64,000 bases of DNA. Source: Protula sp. h YS-2021 (taxonomy: Eukaryota; Annelida; Polychaeta; Sabellida; Serpulidae). Below, in pieces: positions 25,451 through 43,581 of the stretch. Where the stretch lies: assembly GCA_949752745.1 (NCBI GenBank), contig OX457027.1, positions 60,724,859 through 60,788,858 on the forward strand. The letters run 5' to 3'. A program made the translations under genes and the position numbers. Numbering within the stretch: the stretch's first letter is position 1; each line of letters starts with the position of its first letter. Below the pieces are notes generated by a model. The model was not told the DNA's origin. It made no database searches and saw nothing but the letters and a program-made list of their open reading frames with translations.

Positions 25451-26155
25451 TACTTGAACTGATAGAGAAAAGTACTAGGATATCTATTGGCCCCACAAAG
25501 GAAACAAATACAAGTCCTACATAACAGTTATCTAAAAAAAAATCACAATTTTTGACAAGTCGCCATTTTGGAAATATCTGACCAATTTCAAAAATAATAC
25601 GACGTTGCACAAATTCAAAATATTTATATTCACTGTGCAAGGTAGCATATGCCTAGGATAAATAGTTTCGGAGAACTCGCGTGGAAAGCACCCAAGTCTT
25701 ACATTGCAGTTCTCTCAAGAGATCACAATTTTTTGAAAAGTCGCCATTTTGGCAATTTTCGCCGATTTGAAAAATAACACAACACTGCATAACTTCAATA
25801 TATATACTTTCACTGTGCAAGGTAGCATATGTCTAGGATAAATAGTTTCGCAGAACTTACGTGGAAAGCACCCAAGTCTTACTTTGCATTTATCTAAAAA
25901 ATCACAATTTTTGACAAGACGCCATTTTGGCAGTTTTTGGCCGGTTTGAAAAATAACACGTCATTGCACAACTTCAATATGTATATTTTCACTGTTCAAG
26001 ATCGCATATGCCTAGGGTAAATAGTTTCGGAGAACTCGCGTGGAAACCACCCAAGTGTTACATTACAGTTATCTCGAAAATTGGCAAGTTTTGACAAGTC
26101 GCCATTGTGGCAATTATCGATTTTAAAAATAATACAACGTTGCACAACTTTAATA
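25450..26155 (+). repeat. ~178-bp tandem array, left part
   Basis: Tandem copies contain ACTGTGCAAGGTAGCATATG, TAAATAGTTTCGGAGAAC and GACAAGTCGCCATTTTGG blocks. Equivalent points fall at about 25631, 25811 and 25990, a period of 178-180 bp. The array is interrupted at 26156 by a Tigger-like transposon and resumes at 27134. Confidence 0.85.
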
Positions 26156-27133
26156 CAGCAACCCCTCGTTAATTCGTCCCCGGATAATTCGAACCCCCGG
26201 TTAATTCGAACCGTTTTGCCCGGTCCCGATTTCGGGACCAATGTATTCTTATGGAAAAGTTCGAATTAACGGGGACCCGGTTAATTCGAACCCATTTTGA
26301 CCCCCAAAAAGAGCCAAATTTCAGGGATTCTTCGCCAAGGACACACTCATAAAACCTCAAAGACGGAATGTAAATCAACCTAATCCTAATTGCAATCTTA
26401 ATAACGGTAAATATGAACACAGCTCACTCTGATACAGGCATGGTTTACTCTGGCGTTTCAAAACTGTCCTATTTAGGGCCTTTGTGTATTGAGCCCATTG
26501 TTTTAAAATAATAGATGAATCGTACCATTGATCTATTATTTGCTTCATTGTCATAATCTGAGGCTAGTTGATCCGAGTGACGAATGTTCAAATTCTCCTC
26601 TGCTCACGCTTTGATTACATTTGAAAAAACAATAGCCTTACCCTTGGCACATGCCCCAATGCCAATGACGCCTTCAACCAGGTGAACTCAGTGATATCTT
26701 TCTTAGAAAGGCATCGCGCGACCCGTGCCACGCAAAAGAACATCACAGACTTCTTCAAGAAACAGTGAATTTTGGTGCAGAATGTTCTATGTTGACCAAG
26801 AGACAGTTCAGTGTTTAGTTTAGTTTCTATGTTATTTAGAATTGCATGTGGTTTGATCATAGCATTAGACTTTACATACATGTATATTAAACCTATGTAG
26901 ATTTGAGTTCAATAAAATAAAAAGGCTATGCTCATTAAAATTTGCTTCATTTCGCGTCTCAAACCATTAAAATACACGCAGATATACATACAAGACACCT
27001 TATATTGTTAAACAAAATATATTACCTTTTGACTGTACAAATGACCAAAACCACCTATACTGAAAACCGATCCCCGGTTAATTCGAACCAATTCCTTCGG
27101 TCCCGACCAGTTCGAATTATCGAGGTTTTACTG
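26156..27133. mobile_element. Tigger/pogo-type DNA transposon inserted in the array
   Basis: The 978-bp element is flanked by TA on both sides (26154-26155 and 27134-27135). Its inverted ends are CAGCAACCCCTCGTTAATTCG at the left and, reading inward from the right, CAGTAAAACCTCGATAATTCG. TTAATTCGAACC boxes are repeated inside both ends. TA duplication and this terminal pattern fit the pogo/Tigger branch of Tc1/mariner. A minus-strand frame at 26615-26881 has a short KI..FLKK-like stretch reminiscent of the tail of such transposases, but no catalytic domain remains. Confidence 0.75.
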
Positions 27134-27302
27134 TATATATATTTTCACTGTGCAAGGTTGCATATGGCTAGGGTAAATAGTTTCGGAGAACTTGCGTGGA
27201 AACAAAACAGCATCTAAAGTGTGACACACGGACGAACAGATGCACGGACAGAGGGCAATCCTATAGACCACCCCCCGGGGCTCGCCCGGCTGGGGTCTAA
27301 AA
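27134..27302 (+). repeat. ~178-bp tandem array, right part with tail
   Basis: The unit resumes exactly where the Tigger-like element cut it (TATATATTTTCACTGTGCAAGG). After about 75 bp it passes into a GTGACACACGGACGAACAGATG tract and a stem of the form ACCACCCCCCGGGG...GGGGTCTAA, an apparent 3' terminus of the repeat-bearing element. Confidence 0.75.
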
Positions 27303-27829
27303 ATGTAGAGGGAACGTCGCCCTTATATTTGACTAGAATTTTTGAAATACTCTTCCACTAACGTGTGGTTCTGGCAGATTGTTTTTTTTTTTTTTTAACT
27401 AGGCCCCCCTCTACCCCTTGAATTTCTTCCTTCAAAAGAAAAACTTTCGATTCCGATTGTCGATTCGATTAACCGTTGCCAAAGTTTTTCGATTAATCGA
27501 TTGAGAAAGTTGGGCCGATTCCTAACACTATTGTGGGGAGTTCGGAAACGAGATTAAAAATGTCGTAACTCTAAACGTTTCTGAGATAAGTCATTTTTTT
27601 TAACTTGACCAAATATGCCAAACTAAACAACCTTGAATTTTACATTTTTTATTGCAAGGTATACGATGAAGGGTTAAAAATGAGATCTGTCTTAGTTTCG
27701 GAAATTTTGCAAAATATGGTCAATATCGAAATTTTGGCATTTCGCTATTTTTTTCACCAATCTGCAAAAATTTTTTGATTCACACCAAACAACACAGAGA
27801 ACGAACTTAGCTCCAAAAAGCGGCACGCT

Positions 27830-28345
27830 GCAGGGTTTCGACGTACGGCTTCAATTCCTCGCTATATTACGATATGGAAGCCAACTGCGCTCTCTTTGAA
27901 ACACATCTGTGGTTATTTTGTGCGAAATTCAATGACCCACAAGTCTTGTATTTGCTAAAGGCCCCCAAAGTACAATCACATACAACTTCTGTGCCGCGCT
28001 TTCTTTAAAAGAAAAGAATACGGAAACAATCACAAATCTCCCGCAATAATTGCCATTTGTTTGCATACATGGAGTGTATCACGTGAAAAAGTGACAGTAA
28101 ATTTTGCAATAATCTTCCTAAAAACTTTTAAAAAGAAAACTTCGAAAAGCATTAAAAAAACTAAAAGTTAAAGACTATCGGGCAAAGTATAAATTTATGC
28201 CTAATTCTGCAAGTATCAATTATTTGGGCATATATTTTACAGAAAATCTACAACATCTTTTTTTAAAATTCTGGTCATTTGACTTTGATCACATTACATT
28301 TAAGGGCCGGAAAGTAAGCAAACATTTGATAGCTGAGTGCGGAAG
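27830..28345 (+). repeat. Dispersed repeat A, direct copy
   Basis: This stretch is homologous over about 500 bp to the reverse complement of 54890-55450. Shared blocks include TTCAATGACCCA, TTGCTAAAGGCCC, CTTTCTTTAAAAGAAAA, CCCGCAATAATTG and AACAAACATTTGA variants. No ends, target duplication or coding frame were recognised, so the class is unknown. Confidence 0.75.
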
Positions 28346-28999
28346 CTCAAGTTTTTTTTTTTTTTTTGCAATTTAACGAAGAAGTAAAACATATGCAGCC
28401 CATAAGCGGATTCCTACTTGAACTTTTGCCGAAAAGGTTTGCATTTCGACAGAATTATGTTGGGATAAAGGCATAAAGAAATGATACCAAAAAAAAAAAA
28501 AAAAAAAAAACTTGCAAAAACATCGAAATTCCATTTTCCAGAAACATATTCATAAGTTGGCTTTTAAAGGGGCCGACTAATATTTAAATAGTTTTTGAAA
28601 GAGCATATGAGAGATTTCAAAACAAAATAGCAGTCGAAGCGACACCTCTATCGGAAAGGTCCAAAAGCACAAACTGGCTTATCAAAAATTGCGCCTGTTT
28701 TATAAAAAAAAGTCCAGTGGGCATAATCGTTTTGTAAATGTTTGAATAACAGGGACTCATATGAGGGATTTGTGCCTCGGATCAAATGAAGTTGACTCAT
28801 ATTACGACTCGTAGCGGAACAATAAGTGGGTTCATTTCTTTCATTTTTTCACCACGTTACTTTGTATTCGAAATGCAAAATCTTGTAGATTTTATTCGGA
28901 ACGCCCAAAGTGTGATTTGGCTTATACAGACAAAGTGTAAAGAAAGGCTTACTAAGAGCTAGTCATAGTCTGGGTAGAGGAGTGGTGATGGATTCGGGT

Positions 29000-29660
29000 C
29001 ACTTGGGACTAACTCAGTCTTGAGGACGAGTTCACGTCACAACCTTACATCCACCAATGAGAATTAACATTTTCATCACATGATCATAAAGTGCCTGCGT
29101 CGGGGCAAAAAGCATAGTTTTTCACTCTTTTATACCAAATTTAACAGTATTTTTCTTGTTCTGGGCCGATTGCATACATTTTGGCCTACTTGTCACATAC
29201 CAGGATGTTAGTTCTTTAAATTTATTACTGTTTAGAAAAATGTTATTACTTAAACTAAATATCGAAGAATTTGTATTGGTATAAAATAGTGCGATAAACT
29301 CCACATATCGCTCATTATGCCCTCAGGTTTTTTTTTACCCCGGAGATGTTTTCAGCAAACGACCCGAGACACATACCGTAATGTATCAAAATGCAAACGA
29401 CCCGACGCACACATAAATACATTGCTTAATAACAAATTTGTAATGGGAGTTAGGGTTAGAGTTAGGAAATAAAATATGACAGTATATTTCTTACTAGACG
29501 TTAAAACTGCCTAAAAACCATGTGTGCCTCAGGTCGTTTGCACAGTAAGTCATAGATATTACGCCCAATTTCAATTTTCTCCCTGCCTCAGGTCGATTGC
29601 AAAGACACACGTCCCAGTTACCCACAATGCATTGCATGAAGGTGTCCGCAAGAAGAGCTA
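29000..29660 (+). repeat. Dispersed repeat B, interrupted copy of part of a hAT-like element
   Basis: The sequence from the CACCAATGAGAATTAAC block to the CCCACAATGCATTGCATGAA block matches, in reverse orientation, 59100-59460, which lies inside the hAT-like element of the acyl-CoA oxidase gene. Here the match is split after CCTCAG (29326) and resumes at TTACCC (29618). Confidence 0.75.
29327..29617. mobile_element. ~290-bp insertion nested in dispersed repeat B
   Basis: The related copy at 59.1 kb runs uninterrupted through this point, so the segment is an insertion. It appears to duplicate the trinucleotide CAG (29324-29326 and 29615-29617). Inside are inverted GCAAACGACCCGA(G)ACAC and TGTGCCTCAGGTCGTTTGC motifs. 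The superfamily is undetermined. Confidence 0.65.
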
Positions 29661-32626
29661 CTTAGAGCTAAGCAGAATCTAGCTACAAACATTCGGGAAT
29701 ATCCTAAACAACGCAATGACTGGAACTAATAACGTACTTTAGGTTGTAATAGATAATGTCAATAAAGAAGGTAAACCGTAAGATTTTGAAATCGGTCGAA
29801 CTTCGAAACTTTAAATCTGAAATCCAATAAATTGATTTTATAACGAGAAATGGGATACCTAGCTCTTGGCTATACGCAGAGTAGGAACAGAAATTAACTG
29901 GGCTAAGCCGTTGTTCTTGAACAGATTTCCTTGCAGAGATTTAACTGTTATGGATATTTTAAAGACTAGTTCCCAGCGGATCTGGGGAGTAAAAATGTGC
30001 TATGCACGACAGACCAAACCACCGTAGTGGTTGGCTGTTGGACAACAAGGGCGTATTCACAAGTTTTTTATTTATTTATTTATTTTTAATGAACCATGTG
30101 TTTACTTGGAAATATTGAAAGCATTTTACTTCCGTCTAGCGGTATTTGAGTCAAAAAGATCATCTGATTTTAAAGGGCAGTTCTATACGTTCTATTTAAG
30201 ATAGTTTCGTCGATCACAAATAGTGGTTTGTTATCAGAGTAATGGTTCCTGCATAATATATCTGTAAACTAGCTTCTTTCGTTTCTGCTGAAGGATTTTA
30301 AATTTTAGGTCCATGCGACATTCACTTAATCGTAGAAGTAATTTCGGGGAAAACTCTGTATCGAACTTCAACTAAATCTAATCAAGTGTCTAATAATATG
30401 TCATAATGTATAATTATCTGAATTTCGAACACAGATAAAACTATTAATTTTATGCGGACCGAAGTTGTTTTACGCTTGTTTGTATAATGTTATTTCTTGT
30501 TACATATAAACTTCAAAAGTCCTTACTGTATCATGTAGCACACGCCCGCAGTACCACAAGGGGTCTTTAGATAAGTGCTTCTCCATGAGAATGGTGCTGA
30601 GTAGTAGAAGGAACAGGTGTCCGAGAACAGATCAATCCGTTGGCGTTTTTGTCATCTGGCAATGGAATCTTGACATTCGATCCATATTGCAATAGCCATG
30701 TAGGAAAGATTTATCGCATTTATTGGCCCAGCAAAATATCTTGCGCACTATCCGGAAGGAGTAAATGCGGCCAATGTAACACAACTTGCATTTTAAAATT
30801 GTTTTGAAATTTTATTTCGGTTTATAAATTAAGCTTAAATAATTTTCTGTACTTTTACATTCGAAAGTTGATTGCACTTTTTTTATTAAGGTTAACATTT
30901 TGCTCCTATTTGCATTTAGCACAACGTCGCACTACATCCCCAATGTTAGGCTTAATTTGGCCTCGATAATCTTCACATCATTTACTCACTCACTTGGGGT
31001 GGCGAGCTTTACTCATCTTAACTTAGCCAATCACGTTCTAGAACCAAATTCACCCGGTGAATCCAAAGTGAATATAAGCTGAGTTTCTTAGTATAAAATT
31101 CAGTACAACTTGAAATCATAACGAAATTACGCTCTAGGACAAATTACAACAGATTTGAATTTAAATGCGACTTTCCCAGCGGATAACAACAATAGCACAA
31201 TATTGTTAAATTATTGTGAAAGTAACAAAAATTCAAATGGAAATAGTTTTCAAAGGATACTAAGCAATAGTGAAAACCGTCTCAAGTATTGTAATTAACA
31301 GTGAAATATAACAAGGATTGTTTGGAGTTCATTGTGAGTGTTAATGATGTTCAAACCGATAGAAAATATTGTGACAGCGTTACATATCGGTCATCGAAGT
31401 GAATGTTGTTACGGAAAGCAAGAGTTAGTGGTGAATCGTGTTTATGTCTGTAACCTAGCAGACCGCAACATCTGGTATGTTTCTGTGCATGTCGTATTGA
31501 ATCATGCTTCTAGTACGCGTAGAAGTGAAATTATGTCACATTTGGATGTGTCTTATGTTGATTTCAATCAGAAATCCTAATGTAAAGCCCACTTTTTTAG
31601 TTAAATATTACTACTTCTATACGAATTCACCGTAATATGAGTGTCTAGATTACGGCTAGAATTATATCTGTTACATGTTGTTAAATCGTTGTTCATTCTC
31701 TGTTTCGATGCAACGAATCAGTGTCCGAAGTCAACGTTCTACACGGAATAAAACTGGCATTAGATTTACTCAATTGCTAGTCTTTCTTATTATAAGTTAA
31801 TTTATTGGAGCACAACAAATTCGCCTGATTTCGATCATACGCTAAAGTCTGCGCCCTCTTTATCTCATGTGTTTGTAAGGGCTCATGGTGGAAATGGGGT
31901 ACAGCGCCTGCTTCTGGGTGCGCTAGACTTGGCAATTTCCAAAACCTTTTGCAAAAGTCTTCCAAAATATGCCAAATAACGATTTCCTAGTTACATTTCT
32001 GGACGTAAACTCAATTTGACTTTTTCTCGGATAAGTTCCGACAGTCTACAGTGGACTAAGCAATACGGTGGATAAAAGAAAATTATAGAAAAATGTTGAA
32101 AATGAAAGGAAAAGGCAGTAAAGCGTGTTTATTGCTTAAATAAAATTTATGAATTTCATCACTAGCTTATCTTATTTTTAGTTTATCTCGATTATCTAGG
32201 TTATCGAGATTCATGGGTGTATGAGATTTATATCCCTATATGCCAGTAGCCACCAAAAAGGTGTTTAGCCTAGATTTTCTAAGATGTTTCTTTATAACAC
32301 TTGACATCTTCTCTACATCTGCTGAAGCAAACCTGACTATATATCTATATTTATTGACCATTCATTATTAACTTACGGGGATATTTCTTTAACAAGGCTG
32401 ATACCTTCGCGAAATATTAATTCATTTTAAGTAGTGACTTTTTCCTTTCCCTATTTTTTTTCAGGCCGGTAGAATTGGAGTCTTATTTTTTTCGCGCATA
32501 TAAAATGCCATCTCTCTAGCTACAAATGTACTGTTATGAAAAAACCAGCACCGTCTGTTGCACAAGTATCTTTTCTCATCTTCACCGGTCTGGTTTAAAG
32601 ATGTGGTATATTTGTTAAGCTGCAGA
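29660..32626. other. Non-coding stretch upstream of MDP1
   Basis: I see no exon or bounded repeat here. The MDP1 promoter should lie towards the right end, but no core promoter element stands out. Confidence 0.4.
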
Positions 32627-38885
<6,259 letters not shown>

Positions 38886-39215
38886 CAGTGGCTTCCAGGA
38901 AGCATAGGCTAATACCAGCACTATGTGCAAGTTTAGACGTTTGATTTTCGGCTATCTACGAACGTTATATTTCTGTTTCAAATCTGCAGTTTCCATTTTA
39001 TTTCGTGACGAGAATGCCTAAGCATAAACCTGCGTATGAAGATAAAATATCCCAAGGATATGATAATACGTCTGTGATGTGCCAGGTGCTGATATATATA
39101 TAACTTGAATTATTTTAGTTAATTTACAGCATTTGAGCTGCTTATGTGGAGCCTAGTCTTACCTGACTACAAGAAAATGTGGAGAATCTATTTTCAAAGA
39201 ATTTCAACAACAGTG

Positions 39216-40150
39216 ACTTCCCAGTTGGGGGACACCATCTCAGTTGGACTAAGGCCCAGCTGGGTAAGAATTGCTGATCCAAGTTGGACTACGTTGTTTT
39301 GTTCCCAGTTGGACTACGATTTTTGTTAGGAGACCGGAAGGGGAGGTGGGGGTTTAATGCAATTAAACTAACTTTCTACTTTCTTAAGTTTACTTTTACA
39401 CAAACGATTTCTACCTGAACCGCATCGTGAATAATGCGTACGTTCTACTTGCTCATTGTTCCTTATATGTTTCTGTAAACCAGAGGAAATTATGATTTGC
39501 AATCAGCAAACACCTGTCGATCGTTTCAAGATCACTGATCAAGGGCATCTATAATTAGAATTTGTCCTTATAATTCAGAATTCAAAGTGACCTGCAGTTC
39601 AATTTTATACTTGAAGGGGTCCAGGCATAAACTTTATAACTCCACTTATCAGGAAAATGCACTATGACCTTCACGGTATTTCTTGGTCTCAGATCACATA
39701 TATAAGTCTTACACATCAAAACCGATTAGAAGTGGGCATTTTTGAGAAAAATGCGATTGGAAAAACCTATGTTTGTTACTAAAATTTCAAACTTTAAAGG
39801 CGTTTTTCTCCACTGCTGATAACTGCAGTTATCAAGTTTATGCATGGACCCCTTCAGTTGTAATCAGCGAACATCTATCGATGCTTTCAAGATCACTGAT
39901 CACGGGCATCTGTATTTGCAATTTGATCTTGTTGTTCAGAATTCAAATCGACCTGTATTTCGATTTTCTTATCACACTCCCACCTCCCGTACCGGCCTCC
40001 TAACAAAAATCGCAGTCCAATAGGGAACAAAAAACGTGGTCCAACTGGAAATATCAAAACCTTATTCCAACTGTTAATATCAAATCGTGGTCCAGCTGGG
40101 ATCAGCAATTCGTAGTCTAACTGAGCGTAGACCAACTGCGAAGTAATCGT
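39216..40150. mobile_element. Foldback MULE-like element, family 2, downstream of MDP1
   Basis: A 10-bp direct repeat, AACAACAGTG, flanks the element (39206-39215 and 40151-40160). The ends (39216-39330 and about 39990-40150) are inverted repeats built from variants of CCCAGTTGGACTACG. Inside, a second layer of duplication is visible: two ~110-bp copies share AATCAGC(A/G)AACA(C/T)CT(G/A)TCGAT, TTTCAAGATCACTGATCA and TTCAGAATTCAAA (39480-39620 and 39855-39965). No coding frame is present. The architecture is that of family 1, without sequence similarity. Confidence 0.8.
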
Positions 40151-40159
40151 AACAACAGT

Positions 40160-42490
40160 GCCCCTGAATGATCTGTTGAGAGATCTGATGATCATTTCAA
40201 CGAAGAACATTTTATTCCACGAAGTTGTCTTCGTTCGTGCTGTTAGGATGTTTTCTCGATTTCTTTTGCTGCTTTCGTGAATTGCGTTGTCAGTCGTAAC
40301 ATTTCCTAGTTGTCTTGTTGAATGCCTGCAATGTACTTCGCGCGTTGAATGTTTTCATTACCAGGGCAACATTTACAATCACCTGCCACTGTGGTGTTTC
40401 TGAAGGCGAGGCGTTTGATCTGTTTGTGCTTTAGGACTTAGAATCGAAAAGAAAAAAATGAGAAAAAAGGGAATGTTTTGGTGTAAAAAATTACAGAGGA
40501 ATGCCAAGGAATTACTGGTGTGGCGAAATCAACGAACAAATGCCGCTTCATTCGAATGAACTGTATATGTAAACGAAATTATAAAACCGGCAGTCATTGC
40601 AAATCAAAGATTTCGGTGCCACTTCGTTGATACAGCTGAATATAAAGAATTGATAGCTTGTGGAAGAAGGCGTAAAACTTCAACTAGTCCAATAATTATA
40701 TTATTGTGATTGTTCCTCACTGCTTATTGCTGTCCTTTGCGGCCTCGTACTTGAAAAGCTTGATCTGTTTTTACGTTGGTTTTAAAGGCAAAGCCCCAAG
40801 CATGACGTTCTCACCCTACGTTTAGGCCTGGTTTTCATGAGCCGAGTAATAGGAAACCAGGTTTTAGCTCCAGGCTGAGAAATTTACAATAGTTTTTTTT
40901 TGTTCAGTTTGAATTTTAGCGGTCGTTGTTTCTAGTTATATATATTTTATTCCAGTGAAGTTTTATTAATTATTATGAGTATCCAGATATCCTTGGGTTT
41001 TATTACGGGGGTATTTTAGAGCCGTTTGGTGCTACGCAGAAATGTGCACGGCCACAGTGAGTGTTGGCAAGGAGGTTACCGTCCTTAGGACTTCGGTTAT
41101 TTTTTGTTATTTATTTGTTTTGTTTTAATTTTTTTTTTTTTTTTTTTTTTGAAGTTGCGTATCATTTCAGTTCTCATCAAAATATATAACTGTCCTGATT
41201 TTTGTCTTGGGAAAGTTCTTCATTAAGCAAATATTGACTTATTTTGAGTCAACATTTCCTTACTAGTCAGTAAATGGCGTTTTGATTACGAATAGTTGGA
41301 ACATTGACGTTCCGGTAAACCGTAAAAAATTGAAAATAGACCAATCAGATCACAGCATTTGTCCATGTCATGTTACAATGTAAATTGACTTAGCGGCAAT
41401 TTAGCAAAACTCGTTCAAGAACTTGTTTGTATCCTTTCTGTGGATACCTATTTTATATGAAATGCATAGAAACAAATGTGTATTTATTTTTACTAGCTCA
41501 GTGGTTGTTATGACAGTGTGATGACTGTACTTAACTAATGTTTTTGATAAAGACAAATATGTCTTTTTATGTCGTTTTATTTACATTCCAAAGCTGCATA
41601 GTAGAGCACATTGACAAATTTACTGCAGACGCAATTATTCAAGTATCCTTACGATATCCTTCAAATCTTCCAGCCTCGTAAGAAAAAAAAGAAGGTTCAT
41701 AACTTTAACTTGGACTGAAAACCCTTTTCCAGGCGAGGATCAAGTGTCGAAAGAATATGATCTTTCAGCCAGTGGTAGAGATAGTGATAGAAAGAGGCAA
41801 ATTAAAATTATATGTAATAAATGTGAATCTGTGTCAAAATCTATTAGGTATATTTTTGTTCATTTTGAAAGACCCGTCATTGATGGCATCACTCCCTTCG
41901 GCCAAATTTTAGACTCGTTAACTATCTGTCTTGTCCCACAGGTATGTGGCAATATATTTTAGACAATTAATCGATGTACAAACCACACTGAAGTTAGAAA
42001 AGCGAAATTCAGTAAAGCGTTTCTGGCTCTCAAAATACGGTTTGGGCAAATTTATTATCATTAAGTCATTAAAAAGAAAGTTAAGGACAATAAAATGTCC
42101 TCTCTACACACAACTAAACAATATAATTAATTAGACAATAATAATTTTTTTTCTTGAAAATGAAATGGAGGAAGAATTGCTTATTTAGAACATGTTAATG
42201 CTTTGACCGCTAGCTTGAACGTGACGGGAGCAGAGAGATTTTCGCGGCAGTAACCGAACCAGTGAGTTGACGAAAAAGGAACTTGATCAGATTGGTCAGC
42301 TGTGATGGCTAGGCGTTGCTGTCCGTAAGTAATGCTTAGTTAGGTCATATTGAAAGGAAGAAGTAAACAGGAGAGTGCCACAGAGGGATCCACCCTGTCT
42401 GGGTGACTAGTGCTCAGTCAGCTAGGAGAAGAGGAAAACGCGGTCTGCAACCAATAAGTGGCGATAACTCGTCTGCCACTGTTTAAACAA
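40160..42490. other. Non-coding stretch between MDP1 and BLOC1S4
   Basis: I found no exon, RNA gene or bounded repeat. A long T tract lies at about 41129-41151. Confidence 0.4.
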
Positions 42491-43320
42491 AATTGACCGT
42501 TAATTTCACACAAAATTGAAAATTTCAAAACTGGGAAAAACATTTTCAACAAACGGTACTTTTTGAGCATTACCAAGGTAATACACAGGAAAATTTGGAA
42601 GAAATCAATCAAAACCTTGGGGAAAAGATGAATTGTCGCTAGAGGAACTGTCGGGATACCAGTCTGGCTATAAAAGCATACAGTTAACCAGTCTAACGGT
42701 CCCTTTCCAGTCACGGATAAAAAAACAGTACAACTTCTTCAGATTGCTTTCAAATTTTATACGAACGCTCCCGTCACGGCCCCTTTTGAACAGCAGTTCT
42801 TCGGCGATCGAAAACTTGGATAAATGGTCGTATCGTTTCAGAACCCATTTAAAAATGGTCTTTTCTACAATTTTGAATTGATTGCTTTCAAATGTTGAAC
42901 AAATCTTTCGTATGCCACTCTTTCCCACAAAGCTACTTTTTTCGATAATACTGTATTTTTTTTGTTTTCCGAATCAATTTTTTTTTAAAGTTTTTTTCTC
43001 TTCTCCCATAGGTTGGTTGGGATGATGTGCCATGAAATCATCTTTTTATCAATGAATTTTTTGTGATAGGCCAAAAATTATAAAAATTGAGGCATTGAAA
43101 TTTCTTTGGAACCACTTTTAAAAATAATTTTTCATCTGCAGTTTTGATTAGATTGCTTACAAAATAATGCGTTCTCCCAAAATTTCCGAACTGGCGAAAT
43201 GTTTTGTCATTGTGGCGCCAATTTTTGAAATGCTTCTTTTCCCAAGGTTTAAAATGATTTCTTCCAAATTTTCCACAGAGTATTACCTTAGTATTGCTCA
43301 AAAAGTACCGTTTTCCCGCC
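42490..43320 (-). repeat. Diverged reverse-orientation copy of the ~150-bp satellite
   Basis: Read on the minus strand, this stretch contains GAAGCATTTCAAAAATTGG, GGCGCCA and AAAAGTA blocks in the same order as the 7.3-8.4 kb satellite. It is much eroded. Equivalent points are near 42545, 42870, 43100 and 43240. Confidence 0.55.
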
Positions 43321-43581
43321 CGGTACAGAATTTATAACCACTTTACGGAATAAGCCGTCTGACGACAAATATTTTGATATTTTACACTGTCTACTTGCAC
43401 TACAGTCGGCCAGCAACGCTTGTAACAAAACACAAACCTTAACACTGTAATAAGAGTGACAGCGCCCATTTTAAGCTGGCTGATTTGCTTCACTCAGTCT
43501 CACTGCTTTTTGTGACATTTGAACATTGCACTTTGAATTTACGACTAGTCATAAAGAGCACCATTTTTGGTAATGAGAAAT

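Noticed and set aside
41744..42134. Plus-strand open frames of 67-72 codons
   Set aside because: They resemble no family, no splice partners were found and the composition is AT-driven.
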